A stretch of 64,000 nt of DNA from Planctomycetaceae bacterium (GTDB lineage: Bacteria > Planctomycetota > Planctomycetia > Pirellulales > Lacipirellulaceae): NCBI GenBank assembly GCA_002702655.1, contig PABB01000076.1:62001-126000 (forward strand), written 5' to 3'. Both the position numbers and the translations under genes were made by a program. The notes beneath the pieces were generated by a model. It was not told the origin of the DNA. It was given only the letters and a program-made list of their open reading frames with translations, and searched no databases. Positions 27,605 to 36,879 of the stretch are shown here, one piece after another (position 1 is the stretch's first letter; the number at the start of each line of letters is the position of its first letter).

Positions 27605-28942
27605 ATGACCACACGCTTTGCCATTCTCGGCGCCGGCTCCGGCGGTCTGTCTCTCGCACGCAAACTGCGCCGGTTCGACGACGTGGAAGTCGACGTCTAC
27701 GAAGCTTCCGATCGGGTCGGCGGACTGCAATACAGCGCCGAACACGATGGCGTGCATTACGACGTGGGGCTGTTTCTGTTTCACGAGGGACACGAACTGC
27801 TGGAGACGTTCCCCAGCATTCAGCCGGAATTCGTGCCGATCGAGTACAAGCCGCTGTCGATCACGCCCAACGGCGGCTACGACCGCTATCCGTTTAGCAT
27901 CGGCGGTTTCGTGCGTGACAACGGCCTCTTCCGCACGGGGCTCGCGGCAGCGGATCTGCTCGTCAGCAAAGCGCTCAATTGGCAGCGCAATACGGTGCCT
28001 CGCTACGCCAAGTACTACACCGGCGGCACGATCTACCGGCGCAGCGGACTGCAGAAGTACATTCATCGGTTGCACGATGCGCCTGACACGGAAATCGACG
28101 TGTACTTTGCCGAGCGTCGGCTGCACGTGCTGGGTCGGCAGTCGTTGCGCAGGCTGGCCGCCAAGGCTTTCTCGCGCGGCTATCGCAAACAGGCCACCAG
28201 TTCGTTCCGCCAACGGCTGGTCCGCCCGCCGCAGGGGATTGATTACTTCTACGATCAAATTCTGGAGGACGTGCGGCGCCACGGAGCCGAAGTTCACCTG
28301 GGCACGGCCGTGGAGTCGGTCGCCCGCAGCGGCGGGGAATTTACCGTCACCAGCAATTTGGGCGAGCGCAAGTACGACCGCGTGATTTCGACCATCCCCA
28401 TGCCCGCCATGCTGCGGCTCATCGGTCGCACGCCCGCGGTGGAGATCGAGAACCGCGACCTGATCTCGCTATTCTACACGGGCAAGTTTCGCAATCCGGG
28501 CAACGCGTTCTTCAACTTCACAATGTCGGGCCGCTGGAAGCGGATCACGGTGTTCAGCAAGTTCTACGGCCCACATCGCGGTCAGGATTACTTTACCGTG
28601 GAGGTCACCTCGCAAGACACGTCGCCCGCGGCGGTCGAAGCGGCCTGTCGCGATTTCGAGGACCACGCCCGCGAGTTCAATCTGCTGGAAGGTTCGCCGG
28701 AGTTGCAGGGCACGTTCGTCACGCCGCGCGCCTATCCGCTGTACCGAGCCGGGCAACTGGCCGCGGTGGAGCGGGAAAAACAGCACCTACGCGACTTCGG
28801 CATCGACCTGGTGGGCCGGCAAGGCAACTACGAGTACATCATCTCCGACGTGGTCGCCCAGCGGGCCGAAACGCTCGTGGAGCAGATCGGCGACGACCTG
28901 AAACTCGCGTCGGCCAAGTCGGAAGAAATGGTCGCGACCTGA
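27605..28942 (+). CDS. FAD-dependent oxidoreductase of amine-oxidase / UDP-galactopyranose-mutase-like fold
   Basis: 445-residue protein with a classical N-terminal FAD fold: ILGAGSGGLSLARKL (GxGxxG), the Glu-containing YEASDRVGG, and YDVGLFLFH where family members have a similar 'GPH-F-H' element. Members with this architecture in polysaccharide loci include UDP-galactopyranose mutases and protoporphyrinogen-oxidase-like proteins. I cannot decide which: the UGM Arg signature is not obvious, so it may be a different sugar- or lipid-modifying enzyme. It is embedded in the exopolysaccharide operon, 45 bases after the ligase and about 70 before the first sulfotransferase. Confidence 0.78.
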   Translation: MTTRFAILGAGSGGLSLARKLRRFDDVEVDVYEASDRVGGLQYSAEHDGVHYDVGLFLFHEGHELLETFPSIQPEFVPIEYKPLSITPNGGYDRYPFSIGGFVRDNGLFRTGLAAADLLVSKALNWQRNTVPRYAKYYTGGTIYRRSGLQKYIHRLHDAPDTEIDVYFAERRLHVLGRQSLRRLAAKAFSRGYRKQATSSFRQRLVRPPQGIDYFYDQILEDVRRHGAEVHLGTAVESVARSGGEFTVTSNLGERKYDRVISTIPMPAMLRLIGRTPAVEIENRDLISLFYTGKFRNPGNAFFNFTMSGRWKRITVFSKFYGPHRGQDYFTVEVTSQDTSPAAVEAACRDFEDHAREFNLLEGSPELQGTFVTPRAYPLYRAGQLAAVEREKQHLRDFGIDLVGRQGNYEYIISDVVAQRAETLVEQIGDDLKLASAKSEEMVAT

Positions 28943-29012
28943 TGAACGATCGTGCCACTGCTGAGTGAGTTCCGGAACGCGAGATTCTGCCACGTCGCGC
29001 TCGATTGAATCC

Positions 29013-29945
29013 ATGTCTATTCCCAAGCCCAACTTGTTCTTGATCGGCGCTCCCAAGTGCGGGACGACGTCGTTGGCTTGGTATCTGTCTGAGCACCCAG
29101 CGGTTTTCTTCTGCGATCCGAAAGAGCCGTTCTACTTCAACACTGACTATCCCGAGCTGCGCCGCAAAGAACACCTGGAAACCGACGAGGCGTACTTGCA
29201 GCTATTCGCTGCTGCGCGGCCCGAACATGCCGTGATCGCCGAGGGGTCGACGACTTACCTCAGTAGCGCCGAGGCGATCGCCAACGCGCTGGCCTTCAGC
29301 CCCGAGGCGCGGTTCATTGCGATGGTTCGCAACCCGGTGGATGCCGTGTATTCCTTCCACGGCGAGTTGGTGTTCACCTCCAACGAAGACGTGCGGGATT
29401 TTGAGCAAGCGTGGCGACTGCAGGCGGAGCGAGCCGCCGGCCGCTCGCTGCCGGAGTTGTGCCGCAATCCCGCGTGGCTGCAGTATCGGCAGATGGGCGC
29501 CCTGGGCAGTCAACTGCAACGATTCTACGATCAGGTTCCCGCCGCCCAGCGGATGACCATCGTGTTCGACGAGTACGCCGCCGATACGCCCGGCTACTAT
29601 CGCCGCGTGCTGGAGTTCTTGGGGCTGCCCGACGACGGCCGCATAGAGTTCCCGCGGCTCAAAGCATCGCGCCGCCATCGGTTGGAGTTCGTGCATCGTT
29701 TTTTGCGCATGCCGCCGCGGGCCATCGAGGCGCCGGTCATCCGCCTGCGCCGCTGGATCGGCCGGCAACGCACGGGTCCCATTGCCGCCGTGAAGAACGT
29801 GTTCATGCCGCCGCATAAGCGTGCCGCCCTCACGCCGGAATTTGCCGCAGAACTGCGGCGCGAATTCGCCGACGAGGTCGCGTTGTTGAGCGAGTTGCTC
29901 GGCCGCGATCTCTCCGACTGGAACACCGGAGGCCAAGCCGCATGA
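29013..29945 (+). CDS. sulfotransferase, polysaccharide locus copy 1
   Basis: 310-residue PAPS-dependent sulfotransferase (Sulfotransfer_1-type). The phosphosulfate loop LIGAPKCGTTSLAWYL begins at residue 9, which supports ATG 29013, and the 3'-phosphate segment is FIAMVRNPVDAVYSFH. AVIAEGSTTYL and the late FDEYAADTPGYYRRVLEFLGL are typical of heparan- and capsule-type sulfotransferases. It should place sulfate on the polysaccharide or its lipid-linked precursor. The stop overlaps the glycosyltransferase start by four bases (ATGA), so the two are coupled. Confidence 0.9.
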   Translation: MSIPKPNLFLIGAPKCGTTSLAWYLSEHPAVFFCDPKEPFYFNTDYPELRRKEHLETDEAYLQLFAAARPEHAVIAEGSTTYLSSAEAIANALAFSPEARFIAMVRNPVDAVYSFHGELVFTSNEDVRDFEQAWRLQAERAAGRSLPELCRNPAWLQYRQMGALGSQLQRFYDQVPAAQRMTIVFDEYAADTPGYYRRVLEFLGLPDDGRIEFPRLKASRRHRLEFVHRFLRMPPRAIEAPVIRLRRWIGRQRTGPIAAVKNVFMPPHKRAALTPEFAAELRREFADEVALLSELLGRDLSDWNTGGQAA

Positions 29946-31168
29946 CTGCCGCCGCCCCCCAATCCGCTCCCGCCGCGCCGCCCCACGAACAGGCTGCCCA
30001 GGCCAGCGACCGCCCACGACTGCGTGTGATCGAAGTCATTGAATCCGCGAATGCGGGCGTGGCGCGTCATACGCTTGATCTGTCGGCCGGTTTGGCGCGA
30101 CGCGGCTGCGAGGTGCATCTGGTCTACTCGCCGCTGCGCACCGATCGGTTGTTCGAAGACGGGCTGGCAGCGCTGCGCGACGAGCCGCGAATCGTGGCCA
30201 CGCCGTTGCCGATCCGGCGTTCGATTGGTCCCAGCGACGCCGGCGCCATTCGGCACCTGCGTCGCTACCTGCGAACTTACGGGCCGTTCGACGTGCTGCA
30301 CGGACAAAGCTCCAAAGGCGGCGCCGTGGGGCGGATTGCCGCCCGGCTCAGCGGCGTCCCGGCGGTCTACACGCCGCATGCGATGGGTACGATGAACCCC
30401 GGCATCAGCGGCAAGGCGCGCATCGCCGTCGGCACGATCGAACGCTGGCTGTCGCGGATCGGGACGCGAGTGATCGCCCTGTCGCCCGAAGAGCGGCGAC
30501 ATCTGTGCGACGTGGGGATCAATCCCAAACGGATCGCGTACATACCCAACGGTATCGCCCCGGTGGCGTTGCCCAGCCGCGAGCAAGCGCGCGAGGCGCT
30601 CGACCTGCCGCTCGACGCCCCAGTCGTCGGGTTCATCGGCCGCTTTTCGCACCAGAAAGCCGTCGATGTCCTGTTGGATGCCTTCGCCCGGGTGCGTCGC
30701 GACCGACCTGATGCGCTCCTGGCCATCATCGGCTGGGGCGACCTGGAATCGCAACTGCGCAAGCAAGCTGAGGCGCTCGGCGTGTCTGCAGGCGTGCGTT
30801 GGCTGGGGCCGCAGCCCGGATTGGCGAGCATGCCGGCCTTCGATCTGTTTGCTTTGCCGAGCCGCTACGAAGGACTCCCGTACGTGCTGCTCGAAGCGCT
30901 TGTCTCCGGCACGCCGATGGTCGTCACCGACAAGTCGAGTCCGGGGCTCGTTGTTGAAGAGGGCGTCAACGGCCTGGTGGCCCCCGTCGAGGACCCGGCG
31001 GCGCTCGCTACAGCGATCAGCCGCGTGTTGGGCGACCATGATCTGCGCGCGAAGTTTCGCGAGAACGCGCGACGCAAGGCGGCCGACTTCTCGCTGGACG
31101 GGATGGTCGATGACACGCTCGCCCTGTATCGAGAGGTGGCTGGCCAGCGGCGGAGGCGTCCGCGATGA
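29942..31168 (+). CDS. family 4 glycosyltransferase
   Basis: 408-residue GT-B glycosyltransferase. After a ~25-residue Ala/Pro-rich tail comes the Rossmann start VIEVIESANAGVARHTLDL with the family's early Gly-rich loop. The C-terminal domain has GFIGRFSHQKAVDVLLDAF and the nucleotide-sugar site PSRYEGLPYVLLEALVSG with its E-x7-E pattern. It is a retaining transferase that adds one sugar to the growing repeat unit at the cytosolic membrane face; donor and acceptor are unknown. It is the only glycosyltransferase besides the initiating one in this operon, so others must lie elsewhere. Both neighbours overlap it by four bases (ATGA). Confidence 0.92.
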   Translation: MTAAAPQSAPAAPPHEQAAQASDRPRLRVIEVIESANAGVARHTLDLSAGLARRGCEVHLVYSPLRTDRLFEDGLAALRDEPRIVATPLPIRRSIGPSDAGAIRHLRRYLRTYGPFDVLHGQSSKGGAVGRIAARLSGVPAVYTPHAMGTMNPGISGKARIAVGTIERWLSRIGTRVIALSPEERRHLCDVGINPKRIAYIPNGIAPVALPSREQAREALDLPLDAPVVGFIGRFSHQKAVDVLLDAFARVRRDRPDALLAIIGWGDLESQLRKQAEALGVSAGVRWLGPQPGLASMPAFDLFALPSRYEGLPYVLLEALVSGTPMVVTDKSSPGLVVEEGVNGLVAPVEDPAALATAISRVLGDHDLRAKFRENARRKAADFSLDGMVDDTLALYREVAGQRRRRPR

Positions 31169-32085
31169 ACGGCCCCAGTTTTCTAATCATCGGAGCCGCC
31201 CGCAGCGGAACGACGGCGCTGGCCCGGTTTCTGGACCAGCACCCGCAGGCCTTTCTGACCGATCCGAAAGAGCCGCACTTCCTGTCGTTCGCCGAGTCGC
31301 CGCCGCAGTTTGCAGGCCCCGGCGACGATGTCATGATGAACCGCGCGGTCGTGACGTCGCCACAGTGCTACGCCGACTTGTTCGCCGGCGCCAACGGCGC
31401 CGCGGCCATTGGCGAAGGCTCGGTTTCTACGCTGTACTATCACGAGCGATCCATCCCCGCGATTCTCCAATACGCGCCCCACGCGAAGCTGATCGCCATT
31501 CTGCGCAATCCGATCGCCCGGGCTTACAGCAGTTTCCTGTACGTCACATCGCGAGGGTTCGAGCCGGAAAGCGACTTCGCGGCGGCGCTCGATGACGAAC
31601 CGCGGCGGATCGCCGAGAATTGGCACCACCTGTGGCACTATGTCGCCGCGGGACGGTATGCCGCGCAGGTGGCTGCATTCCAAGCGGCCTTTCCGGCCGA
31701 GCAATTCCGCGTGTTGCTGTTCGATGACTTCCGGGCGGACCAGGGCGCCACGATGCGCCAGCTGTACCAATTCCTGGGCATCGACGAGTCATTCACTCCC
31801 GACACGTCGTCGCAGATCAATCGGTCCGGCAAACCGAAGAATCGGCTCATTGGCTCGGCAGCGAACTTTCTGCAGCGGCATCAACTGGCCAAGGCCGCGG
31901 TGAAGGCCGTCACGCCCGCCGCGTTTCGCGAACGGATGCGGACCGCCGCGCTCGATCGGCCGGCGATGGACGACACAGTCGTGGCGCGGCTCCGCGAGGA
32001 GTTTCGCGAAGACATCGCCGCCTTGGGCGAGTTGCTCCGCCGCGATCTGTCGCACTGGCTCACCGAGCCGGTCGGCGCCGACTGA
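31165..32085 (+). CDS. sulfotransferase, polysaccharide locus copy 2
   Basis: 306-residue PAPS-dependent sulfotransferase. The 5' loop is IIGAARSGTTALARFL (residues 8-23) and the 3' segment LIAILRNPIARAYSSF, with IGEGSVSTLY between. Its best look-alikes are the Sulfotransfer_1/3 proteins of capsule loci. It is clearly diverged from copy 1 (different loop residues, different C-terminus), so the two probably sulfate different positions. Start overlaps the glycosyltransferase stop (ATGA). It is the last gene of the operon and converges on the P-type ATPase, 59 bases away; no obvious hairpin terminator was seen between them. Confidence 0.9.
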   Translation: MNGPSFLIIGAARSGTTALARFLDQHPQAFLTDPKEPHFLSFAESPPQFAGPGDDVMMNRAVVTSPQCYADLFAGANGAAAIGEGSVSTLYYHERSIPAILQYAPHAKLIAILRNPIARAYSSFLYVTSRGFEPESDFAAALDDEPRRIAENWHHLWHYVAAGRYAAQVAAFQAAFPAEQFRVLLFDDFRADQGATMRQLYQFLGIDESFTPDTSSQINRSGKPKNRLIGSAANFLQRHQLAKAAVKAVTPAAFRERMRTAALDRPAMDDTVVARLREEFREDIAALGELLRRDLSHWLTEPVGAD

Positions 32086-32144
32086 GGCGGCTCACGCACT
32101 CCCGTCCGCTCGCCGCGTGCGCGTCTCCACCGCAATTGCGTCGT

Positions 32145-34913
32145 TCACTCCGCGTTGCCCAGCCGTTGTCGGATCATCTTCCAGCCCTCGACCAATGTGG
32201 CTGGCGCGAGCGATGCGATCAGGACCACCGGCCACTGAGTCCCCAACCCCGGCGCCACGTCGAACGCGGCGCGCGTGGCAGGCAACATGACAACGGCCAA
32301 CTGCAGGGCCGCCGACGCCAAAATCGCTCCGACCAGGTACTTGTTCGACAGCGGCCCCAGTTGCAGCAGCGTCTCCCGCGAATTTCGGCGCGTGAGCGCG
32401 TAGAACAGTTGCGACAACGCCATCGTGAAGAACGCGACGCCCTTGGCCAGATCGAGCCGATCCGCGTCGCCGCGGTAAACGAACCAAAACGCCAAAACCG
32501 CGGCCGCGGCCATGAGCGAACCATGGGCCAGGATCTGCCTTCCGCGCTCCCACGTGATGACGGGTTCCCGCTTGCCGCGCGGGGCGCGCTCCATCACATC
32601 GTGCTCCGGCGGTTCCATCCCCAGCGCCAACGCCGGCAACCCGTCGGTGACCAGGTTGATCCACAAGATCTGCAGGGCGGTCAGCGGCGGCGGCCACCCC
32701 AACACCCCCGCCACGAACATCAGCAGCACTTCGCCCGCGTTGCACGACAGCAGGTAGTGCACGAATTTCTGAATGTTGTCAAAGATGCCGCGACCTTCCT
32801 CCACGGCGCTGACGATCGACGCAAAATTGTCATCGGTCAGCACCATGTCGGCGGTCTCCTTGGTGACATCGCTGCCGGTCACGCCCATCGCCACGCCGAT
32901 GTCGGCCACGCGCACGGCGGGAGCGTCGTTGACTCCGTCGCCCGTCATGGCAACCACGTCGCCGCGTGCTTGCCACGCTTCGACGACCCGCAACTTGTGC
33001 TGGGCCGAGACCCGCGCATAAACCGCCGTGTCGGCAACCCGCTCGCGCAGTTGTTCGTCGGAAATCTTGTCGAGTTCGGCGCCGGCGATCATCGCGTCGC
33101 CGTCTGCGGCGATGCCGATCTCGCGGGCGATCGCTTCGGCCGTGGCTGGATGGTCGCCGGTGATCATCACGGGGCGAATCCCCGCTTGCCGGCACTGTCG
33201 TACGGCTTCGCGCGCCTCCTCCCGCGGCGGATCGATCATTCCTGCCAAACCGGCCAGCACGAGATCCTCCTCGTGATATTCGGAATCGCCAGCCGGTTGC
33301 TCGCGGCAGGCGAGCGCCAGCACGCGTAGCGCCCGCGAAGCCATATCCGCCGCCGCCGCGTGGATCTGCTCTCGACGTTCGTCGCTTAGCGGGACCGCCT
33401 CTCCCTGCTGTTGGATCGCGACGCATTTTGACAGGATCACCTCGGGGGCGCCCTTGGTGTACATCACCTCGCGACCGTCGCCGTCGCGGTAAACGACGGA
33501 CATCGCTTTGCGGTCCGAGTCAAACGGAAGTTCGTGGACGAGCTGGTCGCCGTGCGGCCGTGAATTCAAGCCGGCCTTGCGGGCCGCGACGATTAGCGCC
33601 CCTTCGGTCGGATCGCCGACAATTGTCCAGGGGGAACCGTCGCCGTCAGGAGCGCGCAGTTCGGCATCGTTGCAGAGTGCGCCGATCGTGAGCGCCGCTT
33701 GCAGGTCGGAGTCGGCAGCATCAGCGGGCGAGTTGTTGCCGACTCCGCCAATGGGACGGCCGTCTGTCGTGCGAAGATGGAACTCGCCCTGGGGGGCGTA
33801 CCCCGCGCCAGTGACGTCGTAGTGCGCGTCGCCGACGACCATCTCGCGAACCGTCATCTCGTTGCGCGTGAGCGTGCCCGTTTTGTCGGTGCAGATGACG
33901 GTGACGGCTCCTAGCGTCTCGACGCTTGGCAGCTTGCGAATCAGTGCGTTGCGCCGCACCATCCGCTGCAGCCCCACCGCCAGAGTGAGCGTGACCACGG
34001 CCGGCAACCCCTCGGGCACGGCGGCAACCGCCAAGCTGATCGACATCAGCAGCACGTCGAAGAATTCGCCGCCGCGATACAGATTCAGCGCAAAGACAAC
34101 CGCCACCACGGCCAAGCACGCCACGATCAGCAAGCGTCCCAACCCGGCCAACCGGCGTTGCAGCGGCGTTGGCTCCGGCTCGTAGCGCTGCAACAAGCCG
34201 GCGATCTTGCCCAACTCGGTCGCCATGCCGGTGGCCACGACGACGCCGGTCGCGCGGCCCGCAGCCGCTGCGGACCCCATGAACGCCATATTGCGACGAT
34301 CGCCCACTTGGGCCTCGCCGGGAAGCTCGGCGGCGGCCGTTTTGTCGACGGGCGTCGACTCGCCTGTCAGCGGTGCCTCGAGCGTGCGAAAACCGAACGC
34401 TTGCTGCAGCCGCACATCGGCAGGGATGTTGTCGCCGGCTTCTAGATTCAAGATGTCCCCGGGGACGACCTCCGAAGCGGCGACACTCTGTAGTTGGCCG
34501 CCCCTCAGGACCCGCACCATGGGCGACGAGAGCTTACGCAGGGCCGCGAGAGCGCGACTTGCACGCTCCTCCTGCAGCACCCCAATCGCCACATTCAGGA
34601 TCACGATCGCAGCGATGGCGGCCGTGTCGATCCACTCGCCGATCACCCCCGAAACAACGGCCGCGGCGATCAGAATCCAGATCACCAGTTCGTTGAAGTG
34701 CTCGAAGACCTTCTTCCATAGCGGGACCGGCGGCTCCTCGGCAAGTTCGTTGCGACCGTATTGCTGCAGCCGACGGGCAACTTCCTGCTCGCTTAAACCG
34801 TCGGTGGCGCTCGTCTGCAGTCGCTCGATCGCGTCGGCGGCCGAGAGCGACCACCACTGCGGCACGAGGTTGTCAGCCGAAGATTGGCCTGCAGGCGCGG
34901 CAGACAGCGTCAT
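32145..34913 (-). CDS. cation-translocating P-type ATPase (P2A, Ca2+-ATPase-like)
   Basis: 922-residue ion pump of the SERCA/PMR1-like bacterial group. Order: N-terminal cation-ATPase domain, TGES actuator motif (about 181), PEGLP in M4 (about 300), the phosphorylated Asp in DKTGTLTRNEMT (about 341), nucleotide site KGAPE, TGDGVNDAPA (about 659) and C-terminal helices with NLVTDGLPALALG in M6 (about 752). PEGLP plus an Asn-x3-Asp in M6 is the pattern of Ca2+/Mn2+ pumps rather than of P1B metal exporters. An AAGGA ribosome site lies just before ATG 34913. It stands alone; nothing next to it indicates regulation. Confidence 0.93.
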   Translation of the reverse strand: MTLSAAPAGQSSADNLVPQWWSLSAADAIERLQTSATDGLSEQEVARRLQQYGRNELAEEPPVPLWKKVFEHFNELVIWILIAAAVVSGVIGEWIDTAAIAAIVILNVAIGVLQEERASRALAALRKLSSPMVRVLRGGQLQSVAASEVVPGDILNLEAGDNIPADVRLQQAFGFRTLEAPLTGESTPVDKTAAAELPGEAQVGDRRNMAFMGSAAAAGRATGVVVATGMATELGKIAGLLQRYEPEPTPLQRRLAGLGRLLIVACLAVVAVVFALNLYRGGEFFDVLLMSISLAVAAVPEGLPAVVTLTLAVGLQRMVRRNALIRKLPSVETLGAVTVICTDKTGTLTRNEMTVREMVVGDAHYDVTGAGYAPQGEFHLRTTDGRPIGGVGNNSPADAADSDLQAALTIGALCNDAELRAPDGDGSPWTIVGDPTEGALIVAARKAGLNSRPHGDQLVHELPFDSDRKAMSVVYRDGDGREVMYTKGAPEVILSKCVAIQQQGEAVPLSDERREQIHAAAADMASRALRVLALACREQPAGDSEYHEEDLVLAGLAGMIDPPREEAREAVRQCRQAGIRPVMITGDHPATAEAIAREIGIAADGDAMIAGAELDKISDEQLRERVADTAVYARVSAQHKLRVVEAWQARGDVVAMTGDGVNDAPAVRVADIGVAMGVTGSDVTKETADMVLTDDNFASIVSAVEEGRGIFDNIQKFVHYLLSCNAGEVLLMFVAGVLGWPPPLTALQILWINLVTDGLPALALGMEPPEHDVMERAPRGKREPVITWERGRQILAHGSLMAAAAVLAFWFVYRGDADRLDLAKGVAFFTMALSQLFYALTRRNSRETLLQLGPLSNKYLVGAILASAALQLAVVMLPATRAAFDVAPGLGTQWPVVLIASLAPATLVEGWKMIRQRLGNAE

Positions 34914-35329
34914 TTTGAGATCCTTTCCTTACGTTACTGGCGGCGGGTTCGCACGCGACACGCGTCCTGCGGCATCGTGGCGGCCGTTGCCGCCTCGCGC
35001 GACGGTCATGGTATTCAGATGTTCGGTCTCGAGCGCGCCCATGCTCCGGCAGCACATGAGCGGAATCGCACACTCGGCCGGCCGGGGCCAGCGTACTCTG
35101 CCAAGGTCGCCCGCATTCGGTGTGCACTCGAAGCACTGCAAACGCGAAAAAACTGCTGCATTTCCCGCGCCGAGCTTTCGCAGAATCCGCTTCGTGAGAC
35201 GCATCACACTGACTATGACGATTTGGCGCCCCGTTCGCACCGTTGCTGGTCGCCGCGCTGCCGCATTGTCTTTTGAGGGGGTGCATCGGACCTCCTTGCC
35301 GCCACGGATTTACCATGTGCGAGGACGCC
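34914..35329. other. divergent intergenic region
   Basis: 416 bases between the ATPase and the beta-propeller lipoprotein, transcribed away from each other. The open frames here have arginine-rich, non-family translations and are not supported. A GAGG ribosome site lies just before the lipoprotein start; no clear promoter, terminator or repeat was recognised. Confidence 0.4.
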
Positions 35330-36829
35330 ATGAATCGTGCGTTGATGCTCCTACTGATTGGCCTGTTGGTACTGCCGATCGGCTGCCAGGATCCGGCTGC
35401 TGCTCCGCAGCAATCTCAACAACAACCGGCCGCGGCGGCTCCGGCATCGGCTGATGACGCGGCGACCACGGCGCCTGAAGCGGCGGACAAGTCCGTCGAC
35501 GCCGGTTTGGACGGCGAAGCCGAGACGGCCGCCCATGTCGTCGTGCGAACCGACAATTTGCCCGAGCCGGTCGCACTGACGGCCGAAGATTGGCCCCAAT
35601 TCCGCGGCGCCAACCGGGACGGGATCTCGCAGGCCGCCGGTCTGGCCGATCAGTGGCCCGCCGACGGCCCCGCCGTGGCCTGGGAAGTCACGGGCCTGGG
35701 CGAAGGCTACTCGTCGCCCGCCGTGGTCGGCGACCGGGTGTTTCTAAACGACTACGACGAAGAGCGTAACGTGTGGATGGTCCGCTGCCTGGACCTCAAC
35801 ACGGGCGAGTCGGCGTGGCCGCAGAACTACGAGGTCGAGAAGCGAATCCGCCCCAATCACGCGATCACGCGCAGCGTGCCCGCGACCGACGGCGGATACG
35901 TGTTTGCCATCGACCCCAAATGCGAGCTGCACTGTTTAGACGCCCGCGACGGATCCCTGATCTGGAAGACCTTCCTGCCCGCGGCGTACGACACGCAGAT
36001 CCCGCCCTGGTACAACGGCCAATGCCCCTTGTTGGAGGATGATCGGCTGGTGATTGCCACGGGCGGCAACGCGCTGCTGGTTGCCTTGGACAAGGCGACT
36101 GGCGAAGCCATTTGGGAAACGCCCAACCCCGACGGCTACCAACTGTCGCACGCATCGATCATGCCGATGGAAGTCGAGGGCGTGCGTCAGTACGCGTATC
36201 TGACGCTCAAGGGCGCGGTGGGCGTCAGCGCCGATGATGGCTCGCTGCTGTGGGAGTTCCCCTGGCAGTTCAATACGGCCGTGCCGACCACGCCGCTGCC
36301 TCTGGGCGACGGCAAGCTGTTGCTGACCAGCGGCTACCATGCCCGGACCGTTGTCTGCCAGGTGAGCCGCGACGGCGACGCGTGGAAGGCCGAGGAAGTG
36401 GTTGCCCTGCCCCCGCCGACCCAAGGCTGGAACTCGGAAGTGCACACCCCCATCGTGTATCGCGGGTTCGTGTTTGGAGTCGGCAAGAAGCAGCGCGGCC
36501 TGTGGACCTGCCTCAGCCCGGCTGCCGAGGAACTGTGGAGCAGCGGTCGCAAGGCGGCCTTCGGCATGGGCGGCTACGTGCTGGCCGACGGCAAGTTCTT
36601 CGTGCTGGAAGACCGCACTGGCGTGGTGCGGATGCTCGACGCAACGGCCGACGAATATCGCGAGTTGGGCCAGGTGAAAGTGCTGGAAGGCCCGGACGTG
36701 TGGGCGCCGCCGGTCGTCTCGCGCGGCAAGCTGCTGGTGCGAGATCTACACAAGTTGGTCTGCCTGGACATTGCCGCGGAAGGCGATGCCGGGCCGGTCG
36801 CCGCGGCGAACGTCCCCAATCGAGAGTAG
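35330..36829 (+). CDS. PQQ-like beta-propeller lipoprotein (BamB-like repeats)
   Basis: 499-residue exported lipoprotein. ATG 35330 gives a clean signal peptide with a lipobox (LPIGC, Cys19), followed by an Ala/Gln-rich linker to about 85. The rest is an eight-blade-type quinoprotein propeller: WPQFRGANRDG, GLGEGYSSPAVVGDRVFL, then repeated A-W-x-x-D-x-x-x-G-x-x-x-W strands. Without the metal and PQQ ligands of dehydrogenases it is probably non-catalytic, like the many PQQ-repeat proteins of planctomycetes. As first gene of the redox operon it may be a periplasmic scaffold or sensor for the electron-transfer complex; that role is inferred from position only. Confidence 0.85.
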   Translation: MNRALMLLLIGLLVLPIGCQDPAAAPQQSQQQPAAAAPASADDAATTAPEAADKSVDAGLDGEAETAAHVVVRTDNLPEPVALTAEDWPQFRGANRDGISQAAGLADQWPADGPAVAWEVTGLGEGYSSPAVVGDRVFLNDYDEERNVWMVRCLDLNTGESAWPQNYEVEKRIRPNHAITRSVPATDGGYVFAIDPKCELHCLDARDGSLIWKTFLPAAYDTQIPPWYNGQCPLLEDDRLVIATGGNALLVALDKATGEAIWETPNPDGYQLSHASIMPMEVEGVRQYAYLTLKGAVGVSADDGSLLWEFPWQFNTAVPTTPLPLGDGKLLLTSGYHARTVVCQVSRDGDAWKAEEVVALPPPTQGWNSEVHTPIVYRGFVFGVGKKQRGLWTCLSPAAEELWSSGRKAAFGMGGYVLADGKFFVLEDRTGVVRMLDATADEYRELGQVKVLEGPDVWAPPVVSRGKLLVRDLHKLVCLDIAAEGDAGPVAAANVPNRE

Positions 36830-36879
36830 CCCGCAAAGCACTGCGCCCGCCGCCAAGTTCCGATTCCCATCTTGCCATC

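Noticed and set aside
34884-35276. 130-codon frame in the ATPase / lipoprotein gap
   Set aside because: Arg/His-rich low-complexity translation, no ribosome site, no motif; kept only as intergenic.
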